A stretch of DNA of 64,000 bases. It comes from Caulobacter segnis ATCC 21756. Its GTDB lineage: Bacteria; Pseudomonadota; Alphaproteobacteria; Caulobacterales; Caulobacteraceae. This document shows positions 40,621 to 50,065 of the stretch, piece by piece. Below the pieces are notes generated by a model. It searched no databases. It worked only from the letters and a program-made list of their open reading frames with translations, and was not told the origin of the DNA. Made by a program: the position numbers and the translations under genes. The stretch lies in the NCBI RefSeq assembly GCF_000092285.1, contig NC_014100.1, forward strand, positions 1,550,001-1,614,000, read 5' to 3'. Every line of letters begins with the position of its first letter. Within the stretch, counting starts at the first letter, position 1.

Positions 40621-43500
40621 CTAGAACTTGGCCTTCACCGCCACGAAGAAGCGACGGCCCAGCACGTCGTAGGTCGACGGGTCGGTGTTGGCCTGGACGT
40701 AGGACGAGAAGTAGGGCGGCTGCTTGTTGGTCAGGTTGGTGACGCCGCCGCGGATCGCGTAGGTGTCGTTGACCTTCCACGACGCGTTCAGGTCGTAGTA
40801 GTTCACCGCGCCGATCTTCTCGCTGGCGTCGGCCGCGTCGACCATGTCGCCGATGTAGCGCCAGCGCGCGCCGACCTCGACCGGGCCGATCAGGTAGCTG
40901 ATCGAGGTGTTGTACTTCCACTCGGGGTGGGAGACGGCGGTCGAGCTGATCTGGGTGTTGCCGATCGTGCCCTTCAGCTCGGTGAAGCCCTCGCCCGGCA
41001 GGCTCTGGACCTTGAAGCTGTCGAGGTACGTGCCGATCACATTGACCTTGATCGCGCCGTAGCGGTCGTCGAGACTCACGGCGCCGAGGCCAAAGCCCCA
41101 GTCCACCTGGAAGTCGACGCCCGAGGTCTTGTACTCGGCCAGGTTCAGGTTGGTCAGGGTCAGGGTGTCGATCTCACCCGTCGCGCTGTTCCGCTTGAAC
41201 AGGCCGCAATAGTAGTTGCTGGTCGAGCCGGTCGGGTTGCCCTCGGCCGAATAGCACTTGTCCAGCGCCGTTGCGGCGTCGATCGTGCCGATCGCGTTCT
41301 TGATGTCGATCGAATAGTAGTCGACCGACAGCGACAGACGCTCCAGCAGCGGATGGGCGATGCGCGGGGTCCACACGGCGCCGACGCTGTAGGTGTCGGC
41401 GGTCTCCTCGCGCAGGTCCGGGTTGCCGCCGCTCAGGGCGTTCACCTGGCTGTTGGTGTAGGTGTAGCTGTCGATGATCGCCGACGGAACGCCCTGGGCC
41501 AGGCAGAGGGTGCGGACGGTCGAGGCGTTCGAGCCGGCGCGATAGGTGCTGTTGTAGGCGCAGGGGTCTTCGCTGATCGACGGATAGCCCTGGTTCTGCG
41601 GCGAGTAGAGTTCGCCGATCGACGGCGCCCGCACCGCGCGCTGATAGCCGCCGCGAAGACGGAAGCCCTCGACCACTTCCCAGTCGCCATTCAGCTTGTA
41701 GGCGTCGACCTTGCCCACGGTGTTGTAGTCCGACAGGCGATAGCCGGCGGTCAGGTCCAGGGCCTTGATGAACGGCAGGTCCTTCAGGACCGGGACCAGC
41801 AGCTCGCCGTACAGTTCCTTGACGTTTGTCGCGGCGTCGATCGCGTCCTGGGCGTTGAAGCCGACGACGTCGCCGGTCGACAGCAGGCTGTCGGGCTCGA
41901 ACAGATAGGTGTCGCGCTTGTAGCTGGCGCCGATGGCGGCGCGGACCTCGCCCGCCGGCAGGTTGAAGAGACCGCCCTGCAGGTTGGCTTCGACCACTTG
42001 CTGCTCGGCGACGGTGCGGTTCTTGGTCTGGCGGGTGATGTACGAGCGGCAGGCCGACGACAGGGCGTTCAGGCCGAACGGATCGTAGCCGCCCTCGCAG
42101 ATGCTGGCGCCGCCGTCGGAGGCGTTGAGCAGGGTCTGGACCGCGGAGTGGCTGACATTGCCCGACTGGGTCTCGTTCTGCTCGGACCGGCCGTACGAGG
42201 CGAAGACGTCGTACGTCCAATCCTTGAAGCCGATGTCGCCCCGCACGCCGCCGGCGATCTGGAACACGTTGAAGGTGGTGTCGGACTGGCGCGGCCCGAC
42301 GTCGGTGAAGCGCTTGCGCAGCAGGAAGCTCGCGTCCGGATTGGCGCGGCTGGCGAGCAGGGTGGCCAGATCATCCGGGATGAAAGGGTTGGTGACCGGC
42401 ACGCTGAAGCCGGTCGAGCCGGCGGCGGGCGCCGGCGCCAGGATCGTCGTGGAATCGTAGTGGGTGAAGTTGAACGAGCCGTAGAACTGGGCGTGCTCGT
42501 TGATCTGATAGTCGGTCGCCGCATAGGCGGTGTAGCGCTTCAGCGGTAGTTGCAGCAGGTTCAGCGGGCCGGTGTTGTAGGTGCCGTTGACCGGGATCGT
42601 CGAATAGTCGATCGCCGTCGAGCCCTTGTAGTTCTGGCCGTTGTAGAACAGCGTGCCGTCGTCGTTGAAGCCGAGGTTGGCGCTGGCCTTCACCGTGCCG
42701 GCGGCGACGCCGTACTGGGCGAAGACGGCGTCCACGGCGGCTTGGGTCGGCAGGTTGGTGCCGGTGGCGTCGTAGCGACCATAGGGCGTGGTCGAGGACG
42801 CGCCCGACACCGCCGAGAAGTCGCGCGAGGCGTTATAAACCGCGCCGCGTTCCGAATAGCTCAGCGAGAAGACGGCGTGGCCGCGGTCCTCGGCGTACTT
42901 GCCGCCGGCGGTCAGGGCCAGGGACTTCTCGCGGCCGTCGCCCTCCTCGGTGACGCCGTACTGGGCGTCCAGCTGCAGGCCGGTGAAGTTGTTGTTGAGC
43001 TTGAAGTTGACCACGCCGGCCAGGGCGTCCGAGCCGTAGGTCGCCGAGGCGCCGCCCGAGATCACCTCGATGTTCTGGATCAGCGCGGCCGGGATGACGT
43101 TGACGTCGACGGTGCCGTCCGAGTTCGACGGCACGACGCGGTGGCCGTCCAGCAGGATCATCGTGCGCGCGGTGCCCAGGCCCCGCAGGTCGATGTTGGC
43201 TTGGCCGCCGTTCGACGGGTTGTTCGACGTGCTGCTCACCGACGGCACGAATTGCGGCATCTGGTTCAGGATGGTGTCGACGGTGACCGAGCCCACCTTC
43301 TCGATATCCGCCTTGCCCACCGTGACGATCGGGCTTTCGGAGGTGTAGTCGCGGCGCGCGATGCGCGAACCCGTCACGACGATTTCCTCGACCGCCGTGG
43401 CGCTGGCCGCCGTATCGGTCTGGGCGTGGGCGATCACCGGGGTGGCGTTCAATAGAAGCACGAGGGCGGATGCGCCCCCAAGATACTGGATCTTGAGCAT
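40621..43500 (-). CDS. TonB-dependent outer-membrane receptor
   Basis: 959 residues. Signal peptide (residues 1-27, cleaved after HAQ), a TonB-box-like segment EEIVVTGSR at about 39-47, the plug domain (LNQMPQFV ... LRGLGTARTMILLDGHRVVPS ... EVISGGASATYGSDALAGVVNF), then a 22-strand barrel ending in the aromatic terminus FFVAVKAKF. The QPDV/GLGTARTLVLVDGRR-like plug is characteristic of the large alphaproteobacterial receptors for oligosaccharides, polyphenols or peptides. There is no Fur box or cobalamin riboswitch in the upstream 345 bases, so the ligand is open. Confidence 0.92.
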   Translation of the reverse strand: MLKIQYLGGASALVLLLNATPVIAHAQTDTAASATAVEEIVVTGSRIARRDYTSESPIVTVGKADIEKVGSVTVDTILNQMPQFVPSVSSTSNNPSNGGQANIDLRGLGTARTMILLDGHRVVPSNSDGTVDVNVIPAALIQNIEVISGGASATYGSDALAGVVNFKLNNNFTGLQLDAQYGVTEEGDGREKSLALTAGGKYAEDRGHAVFSLSYSERGAVYNASRDFSAVSGASSTTPYGRYDATGTNLPTQAAVDAVFAQYGVAAGTVKASANLGFNDDGTLFYNGQNYKGSTAIDYSTIPVNGTYNTGPLNLLQLPLKRYTAYAATDYQINEHAQFYGSFNFTHYDSTTILAPAPAAGSTGFSVPVTNPFIPDDLATLLASRANPDASFLLRKRFTDVGPRQSDTTFNVFQIAGGVRGDIGFKDWTYDVFASYGRSEQNETQSGNVSHSAVQTLLNASDGGASICEGGYDPFGLNALSSACRSYITRQTKNRTVAEQQVVEANLQGGLFNLPAGEVRAAIGASYKRDTYLFEPDSLLSTGDVVGFNAQDAIDAATNVKELYGELLVPVLKDLPFIKALDLTAGYRLSDYNTVGKVDAYKLNGDWEVVEGFRLRGGYQRAVRAPSIGELYSPQNQGYPSISEDPCAYNSTYRAGSNASTVRTLCLAQGVPSAIIDSYTYTNSQVNALSGGNPDLREETADTYSVGAVWTPRIAHPLLERLSLSVDYYSIDIKNAIGTIDAATALDKCYSAEGNPTGSTSNYYCGLFKRNSATGEIDTLTLTNLNLAEYKTSGVDFQVDWGFGLGAVSLDDRYGAIKVNVIGTYLDSFKVQSLPGEGFTELKGTIGNTQISSTAVSHPEWKYNTSISYLIGPVEVGARWRYIGDMVDAADASEKIGAVNYYDLNASWKVNDTYAIRGGVTNLTNKQPPYFSSYVQANTDPSTYDVLGRRFFVAVKAKF

Positions 43501-43845
43501 AGGACTGTCCCCTAACGCGCCGCCCTTGGAGAAAGACGGCCAAAAATCAGCGAAAAGGTGTTCGCGATGCGCAGAGGGCTAGGAGGCGTCTGTGTCCCGA
43601 TTGTGGGGGTTTATTAGCCGCCAGCTGACGCTCCATTTGGCGGCGGCGACGGCTTGATAGCTAAGGCAATAAATCGCCGTCTCGGCGACGCCGCCGATAT
43701 GAATTGATATTCGGCGTCCCGGAAGGGGGGAAACTTTTCAGGAAGATTGCAATTATCGCGGCGAGATTTGTGCTTTTGAGGTCACGGGCGTCATCCAAAT
43801 GTCATCGCGCGGCGCCGCGCCGCGCGAGACCGGCGAGGGCTAGCC
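43501..43845. other. Non-coding region upstream of the TonB-dependent receptor
   Basis: 345 bases, locally AT-richer (TAAGGCAATAAATCG, CAATTATCG). It should hold the receptor promoter and leader on the minus strand, and it lies downstream of the zinc-finger gene. I see no riboswitch, terminator or repeat. Confidence 0.4.
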
Positions 43846-44145
43846 CTAGACGAACCTCGGAATGGGGCCGAGCTGGGGCGTCTGCTCCGGCAGCTCGACG
43901 AACTCCTCGTCGACGTAGCACCAGCCCCAGCCCTCCGGCGGATCATAGCCCTCGATGATCGGGTGGCGGGTCGCGCGGAAATGGGCCGAGGCGTGCTTGC
44001 TGGGGCTGTCGTCGCAGCAGCCGACGTGGCCGCAGGTCCGGCACAGGCGCAGGTGCACCCACCAGCCGCCGGTCTTCAGGCACTCTTCGCACCCCTTGGC
44101 GCTGGGGGTGACAAGACGGATCGCGTCGCCATGGGTACAGGTCAT
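43846..44145 (-). CDS. UBP-type zinc-finger protein
   Basis: 99 residues packed with Cys and His: CTHGD, CEECLKTGGWWVHLRLCRTCGHVGCCDDS and KHASAHFRATRHP. This is the ZnF-UBP fold, which in eukaryotes binds the free C-terminus of ubiquitin; bacterial copies are stand-alone and of unknown target. The WGWCYVDEE segment after the finger is part of the fold. Almost always beside a thioredoxin-reductase-like gene, as here (9 bases), so the two probably act together. Confidence 0.85.
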   Translation of the reverse strand: MTCTHGDAIRLVTPSAKGCEECLKTGGWWVHLRLCRTCGHVGCCDDSPSKHASAHFRATRHPIIEGYDPPEGWGWCYVDEEFVELPEQTPQLGPIPRFV

Positions 44146-44154
44146 CAGCCGCTC

Positions 44155-45798
44155 CTAGGCGTTGGCGAGATAGGCGTGGATGGCGGCGACGGCCTGGGCG
44201 CCTTCGCCGACGGCGGCGGCGACGCGCTTGACGGAGCCCGCCCGCACGTCGCCGATCGCGAACACGCCCTTGCGGCTGGTCTGCAGCAGCGGGTGGCCCG
44301 GTGCGAGATCGGCGCCGGTGCGCACGAAGCCGTGGTTGTCCAACTCCACCTGGCACTGCGAGAGCCAGCTGGTGTTCGGCGCGGCGCCGATGAACAGGAA
44401 GAGGTGGGTGACGGGGCGGGTCGTCTCGATGTCGCCCGGACCGCGCCAGCGCACGGCCGACAACTGCCCGCCTTCGCCCTCCAGCGCGACCACTTCGCTG
44501 CGGACGAGAACCTCGATGTTGGGCGTGCTCTCGATGCGGTCGATCAGGTAGCGGGACATCGTCGCCGCCAAGCTCTCGCCGCGCACGATCATCCAGACCT
44601 TCTTGACCTGGCTGGCGAGATAGACGGCCGCCTGGCCGGCCGAGTTGCCCGCGCCGACGAGGGCGACCTCGTGGCCGGCGCAGAGCTTGGCTTCCAGGGG
44701 AGAGGCCCAATAGTGGACGCTGGAGCCTTCGAACTGGTCGAGATTGTCGACGTCGAGGCGGCGGTAGCGCGCGCCGCTGGCGATCACGACCGTCTTGGCC
44801 TGGGCGCTTTCGCCGCTGACCAGGGCCAGGCGATAGCGGTGCAGGCCGTCATCCTCGCAGGCCAGCGAGGCGACCTCGTCGGGGATGGCCAGCTCGGCGC
44901 CGAACTTCTGCGCCTGGCCGTGGGCGCGGCCCATCAGGGCCATGCCCGAGATCCCCGTCGGGAAGCCGAGATAGTTCTCGATCCGCGCCGAGGCGCCGGC
45001 CTGGCCGCCGAAGGCGCGGGTGTCCAGCACCAGAACCGACAGGCCCTCGGACGCGGCGTAGACGGCGGTGGCCAGGCCCGCGGGCCCGGCGCCGACCACG
45101 GCCACGTCGTAGACCCTGGCTTCGTCGATCGGTCCGACCAAGCCGATGCAGCGGCCCAGCTTATGGTTGGTTGGCTGGCGTAGGATCTGGCCGTTGGGGC
45201 ACAGCACGATCGGCAGCTCGCTCTCGTCGACCTCGAAGCGTTGGATCAGCACCTTGGCGCAGTCCATCTGGTCCGGATCGAGGTGCTGATAGGGATGACC
45301 ATTGCGCGCCAGGAAGCCGGCGAGGCGGATGACCTCGGCGTCGCCGGCGCGGCCGATGATGATGGGGCCGCCGGCCCCGGTCTCGATCAGGCTGACCCGG
45401 CGCAGGATGAGGGCCCGCATGATCCGCTCGCCGAGCTCGGCCTCGGCCACCAGCACGGCGCGCAGGCGGTCGGGGGGAATCAGCAGCGCCTCGACCTCGG
45501 TCAGGGCGGTGACGTCGACCAGCGAAGGCCGGCCTGAGAGCTGAGCGATCTCGCCGATGAACTGGCCCGCGTCATGCTCGACGATCGGCTGGCTTTCGCG
45601 GTTGGCGTCGCGGCGGCTGATCGCCACGCGGCCCGCCAGCACCACGAACAGGCCGGGCGAAGCGACGCCGGCGGTGGCCAGGGCCTCTCCAGGCTGGGCC
45701 CGGACGAACTGGCCGAAGCGGCGCAGGCGGTCGATCTCATCCGGCTCCAGCCGGGGAAACATTTGGGCGCGACGGGTTTCGAAGGTGGTGCCGGTCAT
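44155..45798 (-). CDS. Thioredoxin-reductase-like flavoprotein with cyclic-nucleotide-binding domain
   Basis: 547 residues in three parts: an N-terminal cNMP-binding (CAP-like) domain (FVRAQPGEALATAGVASPGLFVVLAGRVAISRR), a thioredoxin/glutaredoxin-like segment (IIIGRAGDAEVIRLAGFLARNGHPY), and an FAD/NADPH module (VAVVGAGPAGLATAVYAA; VALVGAGNSAGQAAVYLA). The CxxC disulfide of real thioredoxin reductases is missing: the region reads HYWASPLEAKLCAG with one cysteine. It may sense a cyclic nucleotide or redox state. Paired with the zinc-finger gene downstream. Confidence 0.85.
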   Translation of the reverse strand: MTGTTFETRRAQMFPRLEPDEIDRLRRFGQFVRAQPGEALATAGVASPGLFVVLAGRVAISRRDANRESQPIVEHDAGQFIGEIAQLSGRPSLVDVTALTEVEALLIPPDRLRAVLVAEAELGERIMRALILRRVSLIETGAGGPIIIGRAGDAEVIRLAGFLARNGHPYQHLDPDQMDCAKVLIQRFEVDESELPIVLCPNGQILRQPTNHKLGRCIGLVGPIDEARVYDVAVVGAGPAGLATAVYAASEGLSVLVLDTRAFGGQAGASARIENYLGFPTGISGMALMGRAHGQAQKFGAELAIPDEVASLACEDDGLHRYRLALVSGESAQAKTVVIASGARYRRLDVDNLDQFEGSSVHYWASPLEAKLCAGHEVALVGAGNSAGQAAVYLASQVKKVWMIVRGESLAATMSRYLIDRIESTPNIEVLVRSEVVALEGEGGQLSAVRWRGPGDIETTRPVTHLFLFIGAAPNTSWLSQCQVELDNHGFVRTGADLAPGHPLLQTSRKGVFAIGDVRAGSVKRVAAAVGEGAQAVAAIHAYLANA

Positions 45799-45917
45799 GG
45801 CTCTAGATTGCGCCAGGAATGACGTTTGGTCATCGGCGGATCCATGACGGTTTTGAACAATCGCGCCATTACGTCATCGGCTATACCGTGCGGCGCCCGC
45901 AGAGTAGGCTTCCCGGC

Positions 45918-46733
45918 ATGTCGCGTTCCTCCGTCGCTCCTCGTTCCGCCGTCCAGTGGCGCGCCGATCAGGCCGCGCGACCCTTCGAGCGGATCACGCC
46001 GCGCGAGACCGCGGTGGGCCTGTCCTTCGATGGCCGCCCGCACACGGTGCTGATGGCGACCCCGGAGGCTCTGGAGGAACTGGCTCTTGGTTTCGTCGTG
46101 ACCGAGGGCGTCGCCAAGGCGAGCGACGTCACCGCCATCACCCTGAAGGAAGAAGCTCAGGGCGTCCTGGTCGACGTGGCTTTCGCGCCTGGCGCCCTGG
46201 CCCGTAAGGCGCGGCCGCGCAATCTCGAGGGCCGGTCAAGCTGCGGGCTGTGCGGCGTCCAGCGCTTGGCCGACGCTGTGCGGCCGCTGCCGCGGGTGGG
46301 GGAGGGCGCGCGTATCCGGCACGAGGCGATCCCCGTGGCGCTCGCGGCGCTGGAGGCGCAGCAGGCGCTTGGCCTGCTGACCCGCGCCACCCACGCGGCC
46401 GCCTTCTTCACGCCGAAGGGCGAGCTGGTTCAGGTGCGCGAAGACGTCGGCCGTCACAACGCGCTCGACAAGCTGGCCGGCGCCCTGGCGCGCGATGGTG
46501 TCGATGCGGCGACGGGTTTCGTGGTCGTCACCAGCCGTTGCTCGTTCGAGATGGTCGAGAAGGCCGCGCGAATGGGTTGCCCGATCCTCGTCGCGGTCTC
46601 GGCGCCGACGGACCTTGCCATCGCCAAGGCCGAAGAGGCGGGAATTACGCTCGTCGCCCTAGCTCGCGCCGACGGCCACGCGGTGTTCGCCGGCGGCGAG
46701 CGCCTGATCGAAACCCAGCCGGAGCCGGCCTGA
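45918..46733 (+). CDS. fdhD: Formate dehydrogenase accessory sulfurtransferase FdhD
   Basis: 271 residues from the ATG at 45918. FdhD features: EEPLA-like N-terminal strand region (MATPEALEELALGFVVTEG), the sulfur-relay cysteines in SSCGLCGVQ, and GRHNALDKLAGALARDG. It moves sulfur from IscS to the bis-molybdopterin cofactor of formate dehydrogenases. Its TGA overlaps the ATG of the YdeP-type molybdoenzyme, so the pair is translationally coupled, which fits a maturation factor for that enzyme. Confidence 0.92.
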   Translation: MSRSSVAPRSAVQWRADQAARPFERITPRETAVGLSFDGRPHTVLMATPEALEELALGFVVTEGVAKASDVTAITLKEEAQGVLVDVAFAPGALARKARPRNLEGRSSCGLCGVQRLADAVRPLPRVGEGARIRHEAIPVALAALEAQQALGLLTRATHAAAFFTPKGELVQVREDVGRHNALDKLAGALARDGVDAATGFVVVTSRCSFEMVEKAARMGCPILVAVSAPTDLAIAKAEEAGITLVALARADGHAVFAGGERLIETQPEPA

Positions 46734-49039
46734 TGGCGAACGAAAAGACCCCGGGCGTTCGCCCCTATCGCCATCCGGCCGGTGGCTGGGACGCGTTGAA
46801 GGCCGTGGCCGGCGCTCTGGTCGACCAGGAAACGGTGATCGAGGGTGGCAAGACCCTGATGCGCGCCAACCAGCCCGAGGGCTTTGACTGCCCCGGCTGC
46901 GCGTGGCCGGATCCCAAGCACACCTCGTCGTTCGAGTTCTGCGAGAACGGCGCCAAGGCCGTGGCCTGGGAGGCGACCAGCAAGCGCGCGACGCCCGAGG
47001 TCTTCGCCCGGCATACGGTCAGCGAGCTGCTGACCTGGAGCGATCACGCGATCGAGGACCTGGGCCGGCTGACCGAGCCGATGGCCTATGACTCGGCCGA
47101 CGACCGTTACAAGGCCATCACCTGGGACGAAGCCTTCGCGCGAAGCGGCGCGGCGCTGAAGGCGCTGGACGATCCGAACCAGGCGCAGTTCTACGCTTCG
47201 GGTCGGGCCTCCAACGAGGCGGCCTTTCTCTATCAGCTGCTGGGTCGGCGCTTCGGCACCAACAATTTCCCCGACTGCTCGAACATGTGCCACGAGCCGA
47301 CCAGCGTCGGCCTCCCGGACTCGATCGGCCTGGGCAAGGGCTCGGTGACGCTCGAGGATTTCGACAACGCCGACCTGATCCTGTGCTTCGGGCACAATCC
47401 CGGGACCAATCACCCGCGGATGATGGCGACCCTGCGCGAGGCCAGCCGGCGCGGCGCGACGATCCTGGCCTTCAATCCGCTGCGCGAGCGGGCGCTGGAG
47501 AAGTTCGCCTCGCCGCAGGATCCGGTCGAGATGGCGACGCTGTCCTCGACCCCGATCGCCTCGGCCTACTACCAGCTGACCATCGGCGGCGACGCGCTGC
47601 TGGTGCAGGGGATGATGAAGGCGGTCCTGGCCCTGGAGGCCCGCGACGGCGACGTGCTGGATCGCGCGTTCATCGCCGAGCACACCACCGGTTTCGAGGC
47701 CCTGGTCGCCCACCTCGAAGCGCTGGACTGGCCGACCATCGAGGCTGGCTGCGGCCTGCCACGCGCTCGGATCGAGGAGGCGGCGGCGACCTACGCTCGG
47801 GCCAAGTCGACGATCCTCTGCTACGGCATGGGCCTGACCCAGCATCGCGACAGCTCCCAAACGGTGCAGCAGCTGGTCAACCTGCTGCTGCTGAAGGGCA
47901 ATATGGGCCGGCCGGGCGCGGGGATCTGTCCGCTGCGGGGCCACTCAAACGTCCAGGGCAACCGTACGGTCGGCATCTGGGAAAAGCCTTCGGAAGCGCT
48001 GTCCAACTCGATCCGTGACGTCTTCGGCTTCGAACCGCCTCGCGCCCACGGCCACACGGTGATCGAGACGATCGCCGCGATGGAGCAGGGCGAGGCCAAG
48101 GTTTTCGTCGGCCTGGGGGGAAACTTCGCCGTCGCCGCCCCGGACCCGGTGCGCACCTTCGCCGCCATGCGCAAGCTGGATATGGCGGTGCATGTCGCCA
48201 CCAAGCCTAACCGCACCCACCTTCTGGTGGGCAAAGCGGCGCTGCTGCTGCCGTGCCTGGGGCGGACCGAGCTGGACGTGCGGGCCGGCGTGCGCCAGTC
48301 GGTGACGGTCGAGGACTCCATGTCCATGGTCCACGCCTCGCGCGGTCTCAATCCGCCGGCGTCGGAGCATCTGCTGTCAGAGCCCGCGATCGTCGCGGGG
48401 ATCGCGACGGCGACCTTCGGCGAGGATCCGCTGATCGATTGGAGCGGCCTTTCCAACGACTATGACGCCATCCGCGATCTGATCGCCCGCGTGTTCCCGG
48501 CCGCTTTCGAAGGCTACAATGAGAAGGTCCGTGTTCCGGGCGGCTTCCGCCTGCCGGTCGGGCCGTCGGATCGCGTGTGGAAGACCGCGACCGGCAAGGC
48601 CAACTTCCTGGTCTTCGATCCCAAGGGCGGCGATCCGCGGCGAGGCGATCCGGACGTGCTGATCCTGACGACCTTGCGCAGCCACGACCAGTACAACACG
48701 ACCATCTACGGGAATAACGACCGCTATCGCGGGGTGTTCGGCCGGCGCGACGTTGTCTTCGCCAATCCCGAGGACATGGCGCGCATGGGGCTCTCCGAGG
48801 GCGACCTGATCGATGTCGGTGCGGCCTTCGACGAGAGCGGCGATCGCGTGGCGCGGGCGTTCACCGTTGTGGCGCGCGACATCCCTCCGGGCTGCCTGGC
48901 GGCCTACTATCCCGAGACCAATGTCGTGATCGCGCTCGACGACCATGACCAACGCTCCGGCACGCCGGCCTACAAGTCCGCGCCGGTGCGGCTTCGGAAA
49001 CATCAGGCCGACTGGCTTTCCATGACTTCCAGGTCATGA
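46733..49039 (+). CDS. FdhF/YdeP-family molybdopterin oxidoreductase
   Basis: 768 residues from the ATG at 46733. YdeP-like: an N-terminal CPGCAWPDP cluster-binding segment (fewer cysteines than FdhF), then ITWDEAFARSGAALKAL, GRASNEAAFLYQLLGR, SNMCHEPTSVGLPDSIG, the DLILCFGHNPGTNHPRM cofactor segment, and the C-terminal molydopterin-dinucleotide domain (RSHDQYNTTIYGNNDRYRG). The active-site position after SNMCHEP suggests a non-Sec enzyme. Substrate unknown; formate oxidation is plausible but unproven. Coupled to fdhD. Confidence 0.88.
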   Translation: MANEKTPGVRPYRHPAGGWDALKAVAGALVDQETVIEGGKTLMRANQPEGFDCPGCAWPDPKHTSSFEFCENGAKAVAWEATSKRATPEVFARHTVSELLTWSDHAIEDLGRLTEPMAYDSADDRYKAITWDEAFARSGAALKALDDPNQAQFYASGRASNEAAFLYQLLGRRFGTNNFPDCSNMCHEPTSVGLPDSIGLGKGSVTLEDFDNADLILCFGHNPGTNHPRMMATLREASRRGATILAFNPLRERALEKFASPQDPVEMATLSSTPIASAYYQLTIGGDALLVQGMMKAVLALEARDGDVLDRAFIAEHTTGFEALVAHLEALDWPTIEAGCGLPRARIEEAAATYARAKSTILCYGMGLTQHRDSSQTVQQLVNLLLLKGNMGRPGAGICPLRGHSNVQGNRTVGIWEKPSEALSNSIRDVFGFEPPRAHGHTVIETIAAMEQGEAKVFVGLGGNFAVAAPDPVRTFAAMRKLDMAVHVATKPNRTHLLVGKAALLLPCLGRTELDVRAGVRQSVTVEDSMSMVHASRGLNPPASEHLLSEPAIVAGIATATFGEDPLIDWSGLSNDYDAIRDLIARVFPAAFEGYNEKVRVPGGFRLPVGPSDRVWKTATGKANFLVFDPKGGDPRRGDPDVLILTTLRSHDQYNTTIYGNNDRYRGVFGRRDVVFANPEDMARMGLSEGDLIDVGAAFDESGDRVARAFTVVARDIPPGCLAAYYPETNVVIALDDHDQRSGTPAYKSAPVRLRKHQADWLSMTSRS

Positions 49040-49120
49040 CCGCGAATTAAGTCGTGGTCCGAACGAAGCGTCGTTAGTTTGGCCCCATCGAGATACACGC
49101 ATCCGATGGGGAGCAAACCG

Positions 49121-49972
49121 ATGCGCGCTATGACCACCCTGGCCATGCTGGCCGCCACCGTTTCCGCCGCCGCGGCCTTTGGGGGCGTCGCCCAGGCCGC
49201 GCCGGAGGTGAAGATCAAGGACGCCGTCGCCCGTGTCGTGATCATTCCGGAGAACCGGTCCGACATTAAGGTCGAGTTCCTGACCACCAACGCCAGTCTG
49301 CCGCTGACCTTGAAGACCGACGGGGACGACGTGATCATCGACGGCGATCTGCGGATGAACCGGATCAACGGCTGCAACAACTACAACGGCAAGGCGTCTG
49401 TCCGGGTGCGGAACTTGGGCGAGGTGGCCTACGACAACATCCCTCAAATCGCCATCCGTACGCCGCTGAACGTGAAGGTGGGGGCCGCCGGCGCCGTGTT
49501 CGGCGACATCGGTCGCTCCGACAGCGTCGAACTGGGCAACGCCGGTTGCGGCAACTGGACGGTCGCCAACACCAAGGGAAAGCTGGAGGTCAGCCAGGCC
49601 GGCTCGGGCGACACCCGGACGGGTTCGGCGGGATCGGCTGAAATCAGCATCGCCGGTTCGGGCAGCGTCAGCACCCAAGCGATCGCCGGCGACCTGGAGG
49701 CCAATATCGCGGGTTCGGGCGATGTCCGGGCGGCGAGCATTTCGGGCAAGCTCGAGGGCAACATCGCCGGCTCCGGCGACATCACCGTCGCGGGCGGTCG
49801 TAGTCGCGCCATCGAAGTCAGCGTGATGGGCTCGGGCGACGTGACGTTCAATGGCGAGGCCGACGCGGTCGAGGTCAGCGTGATGGGCTCGGGCGACGTC
49901 AAGATCGCCAAGGTCAACGGCCCGGTGAAGAAGCACGTGGCCGGCTCGGGCGACGTGATCATCGGCCAGTAG
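49121..49972 (+). CDS. GIN-domain (DUF2807) secreted protein
   Basis: 283 residues from the ATG at 49121, with GGGGAG about nine bases upstream (an earlier in-frame ATG at 49106 would add five residues). Signal peptide MRAMTTLAMLAATVSAAAAF with cleavage near VAQA. The mature C-terminal half has at least seven copies of a GSGDV/GSGDI turn spaced about 14-21 residues apart, the mark of the right-handed beta-helix GIN domain. Probably periplasmic or surface-exposed. A bidirectional terminator follows. Confidence 0.85.
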   Translation: MRAMTTLAMLAATVSAAAAFGGVAQAAPEVKIKDAVARVVIIPENRSDIKVEFLTTNASLPLTLKTDGDDVIIDGDLRMNRINGCNNYNGKASVRVRNLGEVAYDNIPQIAIRTPLNVKVGAAGAVFGDIGRSDSVELGNAGCGNWTVANTKGKLEVSQAGSGDTRTGSAGSAEISIAGSGSVSTQAIAGDLEANIAGSGDVRAASISGKLEGNIAGSGDITVAGGRSRAIEVSVMGSGDVTFNGEADAVEVSVMGSGDVKIAKVNGPVKKHVAGSGDVIIGQ

Positions 49973-50001
49973 GCCGCGCCACACACACATATATATAGAG
50001 T

Positions 50002-50033
50002 GAAGGCCCCGGGATCGCTCCCGGGGCCTTCTT
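50002..50033. terminator. Bidirectional terminator between the GIN-domain and barrel genes
   Basis: GAAGGCCCCGGG (50002-50013) pairs with CCCGGGGCCTTC (50020-50031) across a 6-base loop. Either strand ends in a short pyrimidine tract. It sits between convergent genes ending at 49972 and 50066. The 20 bases just before it are an alternating AC/AT microsatellite. Confidence 0.85.
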
Positions 50034-50065
50034 CATGTCCGGACCCTTGGTCCAGCGTTCCGGGT

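Noticed and set aside
40603..42549. Plus-strand open frame of 648 codons opposite the TonB-dependent receptor
   Set aside because: Antisense artefact; the receptor has signal peptide, plug and barrel features, and the plus frame contains no domain.
43501..43845. Possible riboswitch or Fur box before the TonB-dependent receptor
   Set aside because: I looked for cobalamin/TPP-type boxes and a GATAATGAT-like Fur box; neither is visible.
49980..49998. Alternating AC/AT microsatellite before the bidirectional terminator
   Set aside because: A short dinucleotide run of about 19 bases; could be slippage-prone, but it is outside coding sequence and has no visible role.
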